Positions 9,878 to 16,459 of a stretch of DNA of 16,459 bases are shown here, piece after piece. The position numbers were made by a program, and so were the translations under genes. How positions within the stretch are numbered: the stretch's first letter is position 1; each line of letters begins with the position of its first letter. The stretch covers positions 1-16,459 of the forward strand of contig RBNI01003181.1 of NCBI GenBank assembly GCA_003990745.1, written 5' to 3'. The DNA is from Jimgerdemannia flammicorona. Its lineage: Eukaryota; Mucoromycota; Endogonomycetes; Endogonales; Endogonaceae. The notes beneath the pieces are model-generated. The model was not told where the DNA came from. It made no database searches and worked only from the letters and a program-made list of their open reading frames with translations.

Positions 9878-10000
9878 TATAAGTATACAATCTCCAAGCT
9901 ACTAAAATCATATATTACTCTTAGAATAAATCCAGAAATCACATGTAAGATTATAAAGCTGAGTCAAACCAAAGTCATAGAGTACAAAGCTGAGTCAACT
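9878..10000 (+). repeat. Old LTR fragment (form A start), interrupted
   Basis: Starts TATAAGTATACAATCTCC and matches 3249 onward, including the 31-bp tandem unit with TGAGTCA at 9960-9966 and 9991-9997. It breaks off at 10000 in the middle of the second unit, where another LTR start (TATAAGCAC) follows, implying insertion of one LTR into another. Confidence 0.7.
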
Positions 10001-10331
10001 TATAAGCACATAATCTTCAAGCTACCAAAATCACACATTACCCTCAGAACAAATTTGGAAACTACATACAAGATCATGAAATGAGTTACTGAAGAGATCA
10101 CCTAGTTATACAAAATATACCAGTAAGTATAAGGATTTATTATCAAGAAATAAGAATACCAGAAGAAGTACTATAACTATAAGGTCAATCTTGAATCTCT
10201 AATTATTGGACAAATCAATCTTAGTATACTGAACTATCATAAAAGATAACTAAAGTATCAAAACTCAAACTAAAATGAGAAGAACCCTATCTTATCTATC
10301 AAAAGATTATAAACCACACTTATACTTAAGA
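10001..10331 (+). repeat. Old LTR fragment (form B start), interrupted
   Basis: Aligns with about the first 300 bp of the young 5' LTR (10458 onward): words such as AGAATACCAGAAGAAGTACT, ACTCAAACTAAAATGAGA and GAAGAACCCTATCTTATCTA are shared with transitions. It stops at 10331 after CTTAAGA, where a reverse-oriented LTR end begins. Confidence 0.75.
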
Positions 10332-10457
10332 TATAAGAGGGTTACTTGTTAGAGTAACTGTTACATAATTCTGGAAGAGTTTTCTAGAGGTTCTGGATAT
10401 TCTGGAAGACTGTTTTCTTAAGGTCAAGATCAATTTCATATGGAGTACATCCTTTAT
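10332..10457 (-). repeat. Reverse-oriented old LTR end, interrupted by the young element
   Basis: TATAAGAGGGTTAC at 10332 onward is the reverse complement of the last 126 or so bases of the LTR (11949 downward: CTCTTACA end). It therefore belongs to a minus-strand copy that had inserted into the fragment at 10001-10331. It ends at 10457, where the young 5' LTR begins; its remainder should lie beyond the right end of the young element, off the window. Confidence 0.8.
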
Positions 10458-10935
10458 TGTAAGTGTATAACCTCCAAGCCACCAAAATCACATGGCATCC
10501 TCAGAACTAATTTGGAAACCACATGTGAGACTACAAAACAAGAGATCATCTGGTTACATGAAATATACTAGCAAGCACGAGAACCCACCGCCAAGATACA
10601 AGAATACTAGAAGAAGTACTACAACCATAAGACTGACTCTGAACCACTATAACTAGTTTGGTATACTGTACTATTACCAAAGAAAACCGAAAGTACCAAA
10701 CTCAAATTGAGACAAGAAGAACCCTATCTCATCTACCAAAAGGTTCACGAACTGCACTTATCAACTCAAGACCAAGATACACTGTGACTATATAAGACCT
10801 CATTACTTAGCCAAAGTAAAACACATTTGAACAACTCCATTCACTCTATCTGTATCACCTCCATTGGAGAGTGACGGATGCTTCATCTGAACTCAAGAAA
10901 GCCGACAACATCAAAACCAATCTCAAGCCATCCAC

Positions 10936-11214
10936 ATGACAGATATTACTACTAGAAATTGCCTCGAATTACAGAAAATATCATTTCCGAGAGGTTTGAA
11001 CCCCCAGTCACGACATTGGGAGCCCTCGCCCTAGACAAGAATGGCCAGTCCTCGCAAATGTGCCAGCAGACCAAAAAAAAAGAGAACCAAGACCTGTTAT
11101 CCTTGTACAACCACCGCCACCAAGGACAGCCTTAATCTTGCAAGAGATAGAAGTGATGACACCTTGAAACTGATGATGTCAGAAGTCAGAAAACTGCTCA
11201 GACTTTGCCAGTGA
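10936..11214 (+). pseudogene. Small open frame inside the LTR (U3), with one internal TAG
   Basis: ATG at 10936 opens a 92-codon frame ending at TGA 11212-11214, interrupted by TAG at 11032-11034; a second ATG at 11041 gives an uninterrupted 57-residue piece. The latter is basic and Cys-containing (KCASRPKKKRTKTCYPC), with a nuclear-localisation-like KKKR, followed by a helical Lys/Arg/Leu tail. The same frame, with the same TAG, is retained in the 3' LTR (15821-16099) with a few substitutions. No family is recognised. It may be an LTR-encoded accessory protein or only chance, since two LTRs of one element are identical at insertion. Confidence 0.3.
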
Positions 11215-11240
11215 TGATGTCATCAATAGTGATGTCATCA
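11215..11240 (+). promoter_or_regulatory. Paired TGATGTCATCA sites in U3
   Basis: TGATGTCATCA occurs at 11215-11225 and again at 11230-11240, 15 bp apart, a near-palindrome of the CRE/ATF class bound by bZIP factors. Both are kept in the 3' LTR, and the second is recognisable in the old copy at 8230. They lie about 220 bp upstream of the TATA box. Confidence 0.5.
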
Positions 11241-11326
11241 AAGACTAACCAGACAGCACCAAAACCTATAAATAGCTTAGCAGTCATAGTATAGTTAGAT
11301 TAGCCTTGTACGACGTGACCGTGAAC

Positions 11327-11396
11327 TGACTCAGCAGTCAGATAATCTCTTGACATGTCAGATCACTATTATACTACGTGACTGCATTCTGACTCA
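11327..11396 (+). promoter_or_regulatory. Paired TGACTCA (Gcn4/AP-1-type) sites in U3
   Basis: Exact TGACTCA at 11327-11333 and 11390-11396, both followed by GCA, 57-126 bp upstream of TATAAATA. This heptamer is the core of Gcn4/AP-1-type bZIP sites. The second copy survives unmutated in the old LTR (8390-8396) and the 3' LTR. Confidence 0.5.
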
Positions 11397-11452
11397 GCAA
11401 AGCACTTAGTGCTACATCCATATCTAGCATAGTCCAGATAGCCCCTCACTAG

Positions 11453-11460
11453 TATAAATA
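11453..11460 (+). promoter_or_regulatory. TATA box of the LTR promoter
   Basis: TATAAATA followed by a C-rich stretch (CCCCCTCCCCCAGACC). It is retained at 8453 in the old copy despite heavy decay. Transcription would be expected to start about 30 bp downstream, near 11485. Another TATAAATA at 11267-11274 is further upstream and less well placed relative to AATAAA. Confidence 0.6.
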
Positions 11461-11585
11461 CCCCCTCCCCCAGACCTCAGAATCTCAGACTTAAACACCT
11501 GAACAATCTGAACACAACTCCTGAGCACTTCTCCACAATATCTCTTTATACAACTACTTCTAGTATAGCAATATCATGAATAGCA

Positions 11586-11591
11586 AATAAA
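11586..11591 (+). terminator. Candidate poly(A) signal of the LTR
   Basis: AATAAA about 125 bp downstream of the TATA box, in the position expected for the end of R in the downstream LTR; also present in the old LTR copy (8586). Confidence 0.5.
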
Positions 11592-11952
11592 CCTATTTAA
11601 TAACCCACAAACCACTCTTAAGTAAATCTGCTCCCCGTTAGGTCCCACACCTAACCCTATCACGAAATTTCCTAATTGGGTATTGTCTACAGCGATACAC
11701 CAATTCAACTAAGCTGGTCTTAGTTTCTTGAACTTCCTGAAATACAGAAAATCCTGAATATCCAGAACTAGTCTGGAAAAGAACTTTGGTTGAGACATCA
11801 ACCCAATCTTGAAATCAATAAGCGTAGAGGATGTACTCCATATGAAATTGATCTTGACCATAAGAAAACGGTCTTCCAGAATATTCAGAACTTCTAGAAA
11901 ACCCTTCCAGAACTACGTAACAGTTACCCTAAAAAGCAACCCTCTTACAACT

Positions 11953-11961
11953 TGGTAGCAG
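11953..11961 (+). other. Primer-binding site (tRNA-iMet type)
   Basis: TGGTAGCAG starts three bases after the LTR end. TGGTAGC is complementary to the GCTACCA 3' end of fungal initiator tRNA-Met, the usual minus-strand primer of many Ty3/Gypsy elements. The match beyond seven bases is uncertain. Confidence 0.7.
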
Positions 11962-13916
11962 TGGATTACAATCCAATTCCGCTTCAAGACGCTTCCTCAC
12001 CCTGCTACAAAACCCCTCTGAGAATTCCTACAAGTTGATATAAAGCCCAACCTCTGAACTGGAATTTATTCTGAACTATCTGACAATCTGGAGAGAATTG
12101 AACCTGACATACAAGGACAATTTGACCTCCACACCTGCAACAAGTGGGACAAACTTCATTCAAAGAAAGAAGTACTCCGATTAAATCAGCAAATAGGCAA
12201 ACACTTATTCACTGAACTCCTTGCACTACACCCAGCAAGTCAAGATGAAGAAGGTCTTATAGAAGCCTTCTTTACTCTTCTCAACAAGAGTTTTATCAGC
12301 TCCACAAACCCGAGCGACCTAGGACAACCAGCAGCAGTCTTTCTAGCCTTAGTTCCTCACGAAGCCCAAGCCTCTGTAGCCAAGTGGCTCAACTCTACCA
12401 ACTTTCACCATACCAGAACCAAGACTGCATTATACTACTGATTCTAGAACAACAAGGCCCACCATATTCTTAAGGAAGAAGCAAGAGAAACCCTTTATCA
12501 ACTACCTGATCCTGAACCTGAAGCAGGCCCTGCTACAGCCTTACCTGAATCCGAAATCAATACTGAACCAGAACTTGACTTTGAATTAAGTCTATCTGAA
12601 ATCAGATATACAACTGATTCTGTCTACTTTGATGCTGAGCAAACTCAAGTACACAGAGACCAAACTGAAGAGGAGGAGGAGTATCTCAGTGAATTCGATC
12701 CCAGATACACCACCGAAAGAGACAAACCTCCATCAGGACAGAACACACCTACATAGCAACAGACAGCTATCTATCAAGCCCTTACTCCAGACCCACAACT
12801 ACTACTCCAGCAACTTACACAGACCCAAAGAACTCCATCACACTCCACACCAGTACCTCAAGTAGTACCAGTAACATCACTACCAGTAGTCCAACCACCT
12901 CTAGTAAACAATATAGCAAACCAACAGATTCTAGATCTCACAGCCCAGGTAGCCATAATGGCAACAACCATTACTGCCTTAGCTGAACAGACTCGACCTA
13001 CAAAAAATCTGAGTCTACCTACCTTCAATGGTACTGTACAAGAAGTCCAAAGCTTTATTAGTGTAGTTGACACCAACTTTGAAGCCAATCAATGGACCAA
13101 TGAGCAAGTTGCTGACTATATTCTGACGAACAATCAAGACCACACTCTGGAACAACTCTTTGCTACCACTACAGCCTATGTCCGTCAAGTTGTTACATTC
13201 TTCTGAGGACCTGCTGAAGATGGTGGTGAACCCTCCCTGAAAAATCCCTCATATGGGACACCCGACCTGCAGTAGTTGCTCAGAATGCAGCAAATAATGC
13301 CCCAGGATATAGAGCCCATCCTGCAGCCCCTGGACTTAAGCAACTTATGATTGCTCAATATTGCAGTGAAACCATGATCGCTGAATCCCAAGTGAAACTC
13401 CGCAATCTCAAATTCGATGTACATGGCGAGGAGGAATTCGAAACCTTCTGTACAAAACTCGAGTCACTCCTGAACACTATTGGCCTAGGATACATTGCTA
13501 ATGATGAAGCACGAAATGGTACAAGAGCAGATCATTTATTCGATGCCCTGCCTGAATGGCTTACTAGAAAAATCCAAGAACAAGGATGCTCAGTTGGTTG
13601 TGACCACCAACAATGGTGCCTGGTAAGAATCAAGACCATGGTTAAGCAAATCTTAACAGCTGGACCAATTCTGCCCCGAAGACAATTCAATAATAAGGAA
13701 AAGACTTGGACCAAGAAAGAAGAACCCAAGCATGAAGCATCCTGAGCTCCCTCAACATCCACTTCATGGACACCTAGAAATCATGAACCCACCCAGCCAA
13801 GTACCTTTAAGAAACTCACTGAAGGTAAAAGGAATGAACTTCAAAGAAGCGGAGTATGCTTCTATTGCCGAAAGACAGGACACATGGCCAGTGCCTGCCC
13901 CAACCGAAAACCCTGA
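11959..13916 (+). pseudogene. gag: Gag (capsid-like region and CCHC zinc knuckle), broken frame
   Basis: The first half reads in one frame to 13206 with stops at 12019, 12055, 12439 (TGA), 12445, 12754 (TAG) and 13204 (TGA); the second half continues one frame over from about 13250, with TGA at 13743 and 13914. An N-terminal part of about 330 codons precedes the capsid: a helical, Leu-rich segment (FTELLALHPASQDEEGL), an acidic stretch (EEEEEYLSEFD) and a Pro/Gln/Val-rich linker. The capsid-like region starts at LSLPTFNGTVQEVQSF (about 13006) and continues through FETFCTKLESLLNTIGLGY. The zinc knuckle CFYCRKTGHMASAC (CX2CX4HX4C, about 13858-13900) would bind element RNA. No ATG near the start is obvious. 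In an intact element this protein builds the particle. Confidence 0.85.
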
Positions 13917-13982
13917 ACAGCAATATGAGCAACTGTTACCACTCTGCACCACCTCAACAATCTGACCACCAGAACACTAGAC

Positions 13983-14402
13983 TTTGTCAAATTAAGACAA
14001 ACTGCTAAGGCCCCAACTAAAGGAAGTCAAAAAGCAGCTGGATATGATCTGTATGCAGCCGAAGAAGCTATAGTCTCTAACCAAGAAGTCAAGCAAGTCT
14101 ATATAGGAATCAGTATCCAAATTCCTGAAGGACATGTTGGAAAAATATGCTGTCGCAGCAGTCTAGTATTGAAAGAACTCTCAGTAGAAGGAGGAGTCAT
14201 TGACGAAGATTACACAGGCGAAATTATTGTCCTCATCCAAAACCACAGTTGGACACCCTTCAAGATTCCTATTGGATTCTGTATTGCCCAGATCCTATTC
14301 GAAAAAATCAAGTCAAACCTGACAGTCAAGGAAGTCCCTGAACTACTGCCCACCATCCGAGGATCCAAAGGATTTGGTTCATCAAACAAGGCCCCAATCT
14401 AA
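13983..14402 (+). CDS. dUTPase domain between Gag and protease
   Basis: About 139 residues matching trimeric dUTP diphosphatases in full length and in all five motifs: AGYDLYA (14037-14057), CCRSSL (14148-14165, usually APRSSL), GVIDEDYTGE (about 14193-14222, with the catalytic Asp), IAQILF (about 14283-14300) and RGSKGFGSSN near the C-terminus. The enzyme turns dUTP into dUMP and pyrophosphate, limiting uracil incorporation during DNA synthesis. The domain has no internal stop, although the Gag part upstream is in the same frame across TGA codons at 13914 and 13926; TAA 14400-14402 ends it. It probably was made as part of a Gag-Pro polyprotein. The motif-2 change from AP to CC is unusual and may affect activity. 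Confidence 0.92.
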   Translation, partial: FVKLRQTAKAPTKGSQKAAGYDLYAAEEAIVSNQEVKQVYIGISIQIPEGHVGKICCRSSLVLKELSVEGGVIDEDYTGEIIVLIQNHSWTPFKIPIGFCIAQILFEKIKSNLTVKEVPELLPTIRGSKGFGSSNKAPI

Positions 14403-14408
14403 CCTACC

Positions 14409-15347
14409 ATGAACAAAGAAGAACAATTCTACAAGAAAATCAAAGATAGATATGTACCAAGTGGCCAATGCCCCCATAGCATTGGAATGTACTCTTCCTG
14501 AATAATTGATGATTGCTTCTCTTGTGTCAATGAACTGGCTCAAAGAAGAACCAACAGAAGGAAAGCTCCTACAACTGAAATCACCACCATTGGATCAGAC
14601 AAACTGCTTACACTTAAAGCTTTTGTCAATCGAGCACCTGTCAAGATTATGATAGACAGTGGTGCCTCAGGCAACTTCATCAATGAAGAAACAGCCAACA
14701 GACTCAAGGTCTTCACCTCTCTGATACAACAAACTCAAGCAGTTGCCACAGCTGATGGAACCTCACATGTCATTAGTAAGGAAGTCTGCAATCTACCCTT
14801 CTGAATTGGTGACTATCGAGTACATGTTACCCTCCAGATCATACCACTCCCTGACAATGAAATCATCCTTAGAACTCTATGGTTAAAACAAGAGAACCCC
14901 ATGATCGATTGGATAAACTATTCTCTGACCATCAAAAAAGGATGCCACAACTTCAAACTGCAAGGTGAAAAGGACACACTCAACTTTAGTGACCCTGGAC
15001 CAAAAATCACCCACATCAACAAGCTACAACTCAAGAAATTAGCCAAGAAATGCCCTCTCTTTGCTATCTCCATCCATCCATCCAAAGGAGAACCCAAGAA
15101 CTCTGAAGAAGACTTTTCCAGAGTTGACAGCCATGTTAGACCACTACTCCAGAAAGTCCAAGACATATTTCTGAACTGAACTACAGAACCACCTATACCT
15201 GTCATTATTAATGACCAAGAAGAATACAAAGTTGAACAAATTCTCAACAAACACAGCCACAAGAACCATCCAAATGGTACAATAACACCAGAACAAATTA
15301 GAAGGCCCCAACAAGGACATCGAAAGCTAAGAAGGGGAGAGTTGTAA
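14409..15347 (+). pseudogene. pol: Aspartic protease with start of RT linker and chromodomain-like remnant; RT/RNase H/integrase missing
   Basis: This stretch stays in the dUTPase frame after TAA 14400, starting at ATG 14409. A retropepsin is seen in IMIDSGASGNFIN (active Asp codon 14655-14657) and, about 75 residues on, EIILRTLWL (usually ILGxxWL) with NPMIDW. Then HVRPLLQKVQDIFLN resembles the start of the segment preceding reverse transcriptase, but no RT motif follows. After TGA 15177 comes EEYKVEQILNK, like the first strand of the C-terminal chromodomain of chromovirus integrases, then HKNHPNG, like its last helix; the KWKGY...TWEP core between them is absent. Stops lie at 14499, 14802 and 15177 (all TGA). 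The frame ends at TAA 15345-15347 inside the 3' LTR. Retropepsin is secure; the chromodomain reading is an inference. Confidence 0.8.
15329..15342 (+). other. Polypurine tract
   Basis: AAGAAGGGGAGAGT lies directly against the TGTAAG start of the 3' LTR at 15343, the expected place for plus-strand priming. Confidence 0.9.
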
Positions 15348-16315
15348 GTGCACAACCTCCAAGCCACCAAAATCACATGGTATCCTCAGAACTAATTTGG
15401 AAACCACATGTGAGACTACAAAACAAGAGATCATCTGGTTACACAAAATATGCCAGCAAGCACAAGAACCCACTGCCAAGATACAAGAATACTAGAAGAA
15501 GTACTACAACCATAAGACTGACTCTGAACTACTATAACTAGTTTGGTGTACTGTACTATTACCAAAGAAAACCGAAAGTACCAAACTCAAATTGAGACAA
15601 GAAGAACCCTATCTCATCTACTAAAAGGTTCACAAACTGCACTTATCAACTCAAGACCAAGATACACCGTGACTATATAAGACCTCATTACTTAGCCAAA
15701 GCAAAACACATTTGAACAACTCCATTTGCTCTATCTGTGTTATCTCTGTTGGAGAGTGACAGATGCTTCATCTGAACTCAAGAAAGCCGACAATGTTGAA
15801 ACCAATCTCAAGCCATCCACATGACAGATATTACTACTAGAAATTGCCTCGGATTACAGAAAATATCATTTCTGAGAGATTCAAATCTCCAGCCACGACA
15901 TTGGGAGCCCTCGCCCTAGACGAGAATGGCCAGTCCTTGTAAATGTGCCAGCAGACCAAAAAAAAAGAGAACCAAGACCTGTTATCCTTGTATAACTACT
16001 GCCACCAAGGACAGCCTTAATCTTGCAAGAGATAGAAGTGATGACACCTTGAAACTGATGATATCAGAAGTCAGAAAACTGCTCAGACTTTGCCAGTGAT
16101 GATGTCATCAATAGTGATGTCATCAAAGACTAACCAGACAGCACCAAAACCTATAAATAGCTTAGCAGTCATAGTATAGTTAGATTAGCCTTGTACGATG
16201 TAACCGTGAACTAACTCAGCAGTCAGATGATCTCTTGATATGTCAGATCACTATTGTACTACATGACTACATTCTGACTCAGCAAAGCACTTAGTGCTAC
16301 ATCCATATCTAGCAT
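15343..16315 (+). repeat. 3' LTR (first 973 bp, interrupted)
   Basis: Aligns base for base with the 5' LTR from 10458 to about 11430. The dozen or so differences I counted in the first 310 bp are all transitions. It includes the TGATGTCATCA pair, one TGACTCA site and the small open frame (15821-16099, TAG at 15917). At 16315, after AGCAT, homology stops because a reverse copy of the LTR end begins; the TATA box and the rest should resume beyond the window. Confidence 0.92.
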
Positions 16316-16459
16316 TGTAAGAGGGTTGCTTTTTAGGGTAACCATTACGTAGTTCTGGAAGGGTTTTCTGGAAATTCTGGATATTCTGGAAGACCGTTTT
16401 CTTATGGTCAAGATCAATTTCGTATGGAGTACGTCCTCTACGCTTATTGATTTCAAGAT
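16316..16459 (-). mobile_element. Second LTR copy, reverse orientation, inserted in the 3' LTR (partial)
   Basis: TGTAAGAGGGTTGC at 16316 and all following bases to the window end are the reverse complement of the last 144 bp of the 5' LTR (11949 down to about 11806), with only a few differences. This is therefore a young insertion of the same family on the minus strand. AGCAT at 16311-16315 is the likely left copy of a 5-bp target-site duplication. Whether it is a solo LTR or a full element cannot be seen. Confidence 0.88.

Larger units (their letters stand above)
10458..11949 (+). repeat. 5' LTR of the Ty3/Gypsy-like element
   Basis: Starts TGTAAGTG and ends CTCTTACA, giving the inverted ends TGTAAG/CTTACA. 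Length is 1492 bp. The U3 part is about 1 kb and holds a small open frame (10936-11214), bZIP-type sites and TATAAATA at 11453; AATAAA at 11586 suggests that R lies between about 11480 and 11610. The primer-binding site starts three bases after the end. Confidence 0.92.
10458..16459 (+). mobile_element. Ty3/Gypsy-like LTR retrotransposon with dUTPase, internally deleted
   Basis: The element begins with a 1492-bp LTR, followed by a primer-binding site, Gag with zinc knuckle, dUTPase, aspartic protease, a chromodomain-like remnant, a polypurine tract and a 3' LTR from 15343. The internal region is only about 3.4 kb because reverse transcriptase, RNase H and integrase are absent, so movement would depend on enzymes from a related copy. 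The DSGA protease, the capsid type and the EEYKVEQIL motif point to Ty3/Gypsy, probably the chromovirus branch, though without RT this is inference. The two LTRs differ by only a few percent, all transitions among those I compared, so it is much younger than the surrounding repeats. A further LTR copy interrupts the 3' LTR at 16316, and the true right end is off the window. Confidence 0.9.

Noticed and set aside
13914..13928. Programmed readthrough or frameshift between Gag and dUTPase
   Set aside because: Gag and dUTPase are in the same frame across two TGA codons, but identical TGA stops occur inside both domains' neighbours, so nothing singles these out as a recoding site.
12019..15179. 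TGA read as Trp (mitochondrial or altered nuclear code)
   Set aside because: The window has spliceosomal introns and a nuclear kinase gene, TGG codons remain common in the same frames, and TAG stops and a frameshift also occur; decay is simpler.
14918..15376. 152-residue minus-strand open frame
   Set aside because: It is antisense to the protease-to-chromodomain part of the retroelement and runs across the LTR boundary; it has no recognisable features.
1..16459. tRNA, rRNA or CRISPR array
   Set aside because: No cloverleaf with conserved T-arm, no rRNA-like stretch and no regularly spaced repeats were seen; repeated sequences are explained by LTRs.

Overview
The window looks like nuclear DNA of a filamentous fungus, most likely a basidiomycete (Agaricomycotina). 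Three things point there: short spliceosomal introns (about 85-125 nt), a polo-kinase tail with fungal-type polo boxes, and a gene-rich edge that passes abruptly into a very AT-rich island of nested retrotransposons with many transition mutations. Species cannot be fixed from the sequence alone.

Layout. 1-1114 (+): last four exons of a polo-like kinase gene, covering both polo boxes; the kinase domain lies off the left edge. 1115-1943: convergent intergenic DNA. 1944-2350 (-): three short exons forming the 3' end of an unidentified gene whose 5' part is not present to the right, where repeats begin. 2351-10457: AT-rich, decayed repeats. Inside it sits an old LTR-like unit of about 2.04 kb (3249-8950 once a LINE is subtracted) that carries a decayed open frame. 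That frame is split by a 5'-truncated, L1-like non-LTR retrotransposon on the minus strand (3678-7323), which has a poly(A) tail and a 17-bp target-site duplication. Further old LTR pieces are nested at 9878-10000, 10001-10331 and 10332-10457 (minus).

10458 to the window end: a much younger Ty3/Gypsy-like LTR retrotransposon. It has a complete 1492-bp 5' LTR, a primer-binding site, a Gag frame with capsid-like region and CCHC zinc knuckle, a complete-looking dUTPase domain, an aspartic protease, a short chromodomain-like remnant, a polypurine tract and a 3' LTR. The 3' LTR is interrupted at 16316 by another copy of the same LTR family in reverse orientation. Reverse transcriptase, RNase H and integrase are absent, so the copy is an internally deleted, non-autonomous derivative. 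Its reading frame is broken by stops, mostly TGA, that fit C-to-T decay.

The most notable content is the Gag-dUTPase-protease order, which resembles the layout of betaretroviruses but lies in a fungal Ty3/Gypsy-type element. Next come the LTR-internal open frames and the recurring bZIP-type sites (TGACTCA/TGAGTCA and TGATGTCATCA) in this LTR family. All functional statements about the retroelements concern their ancestral, intact forms; the copies here appear inactive.
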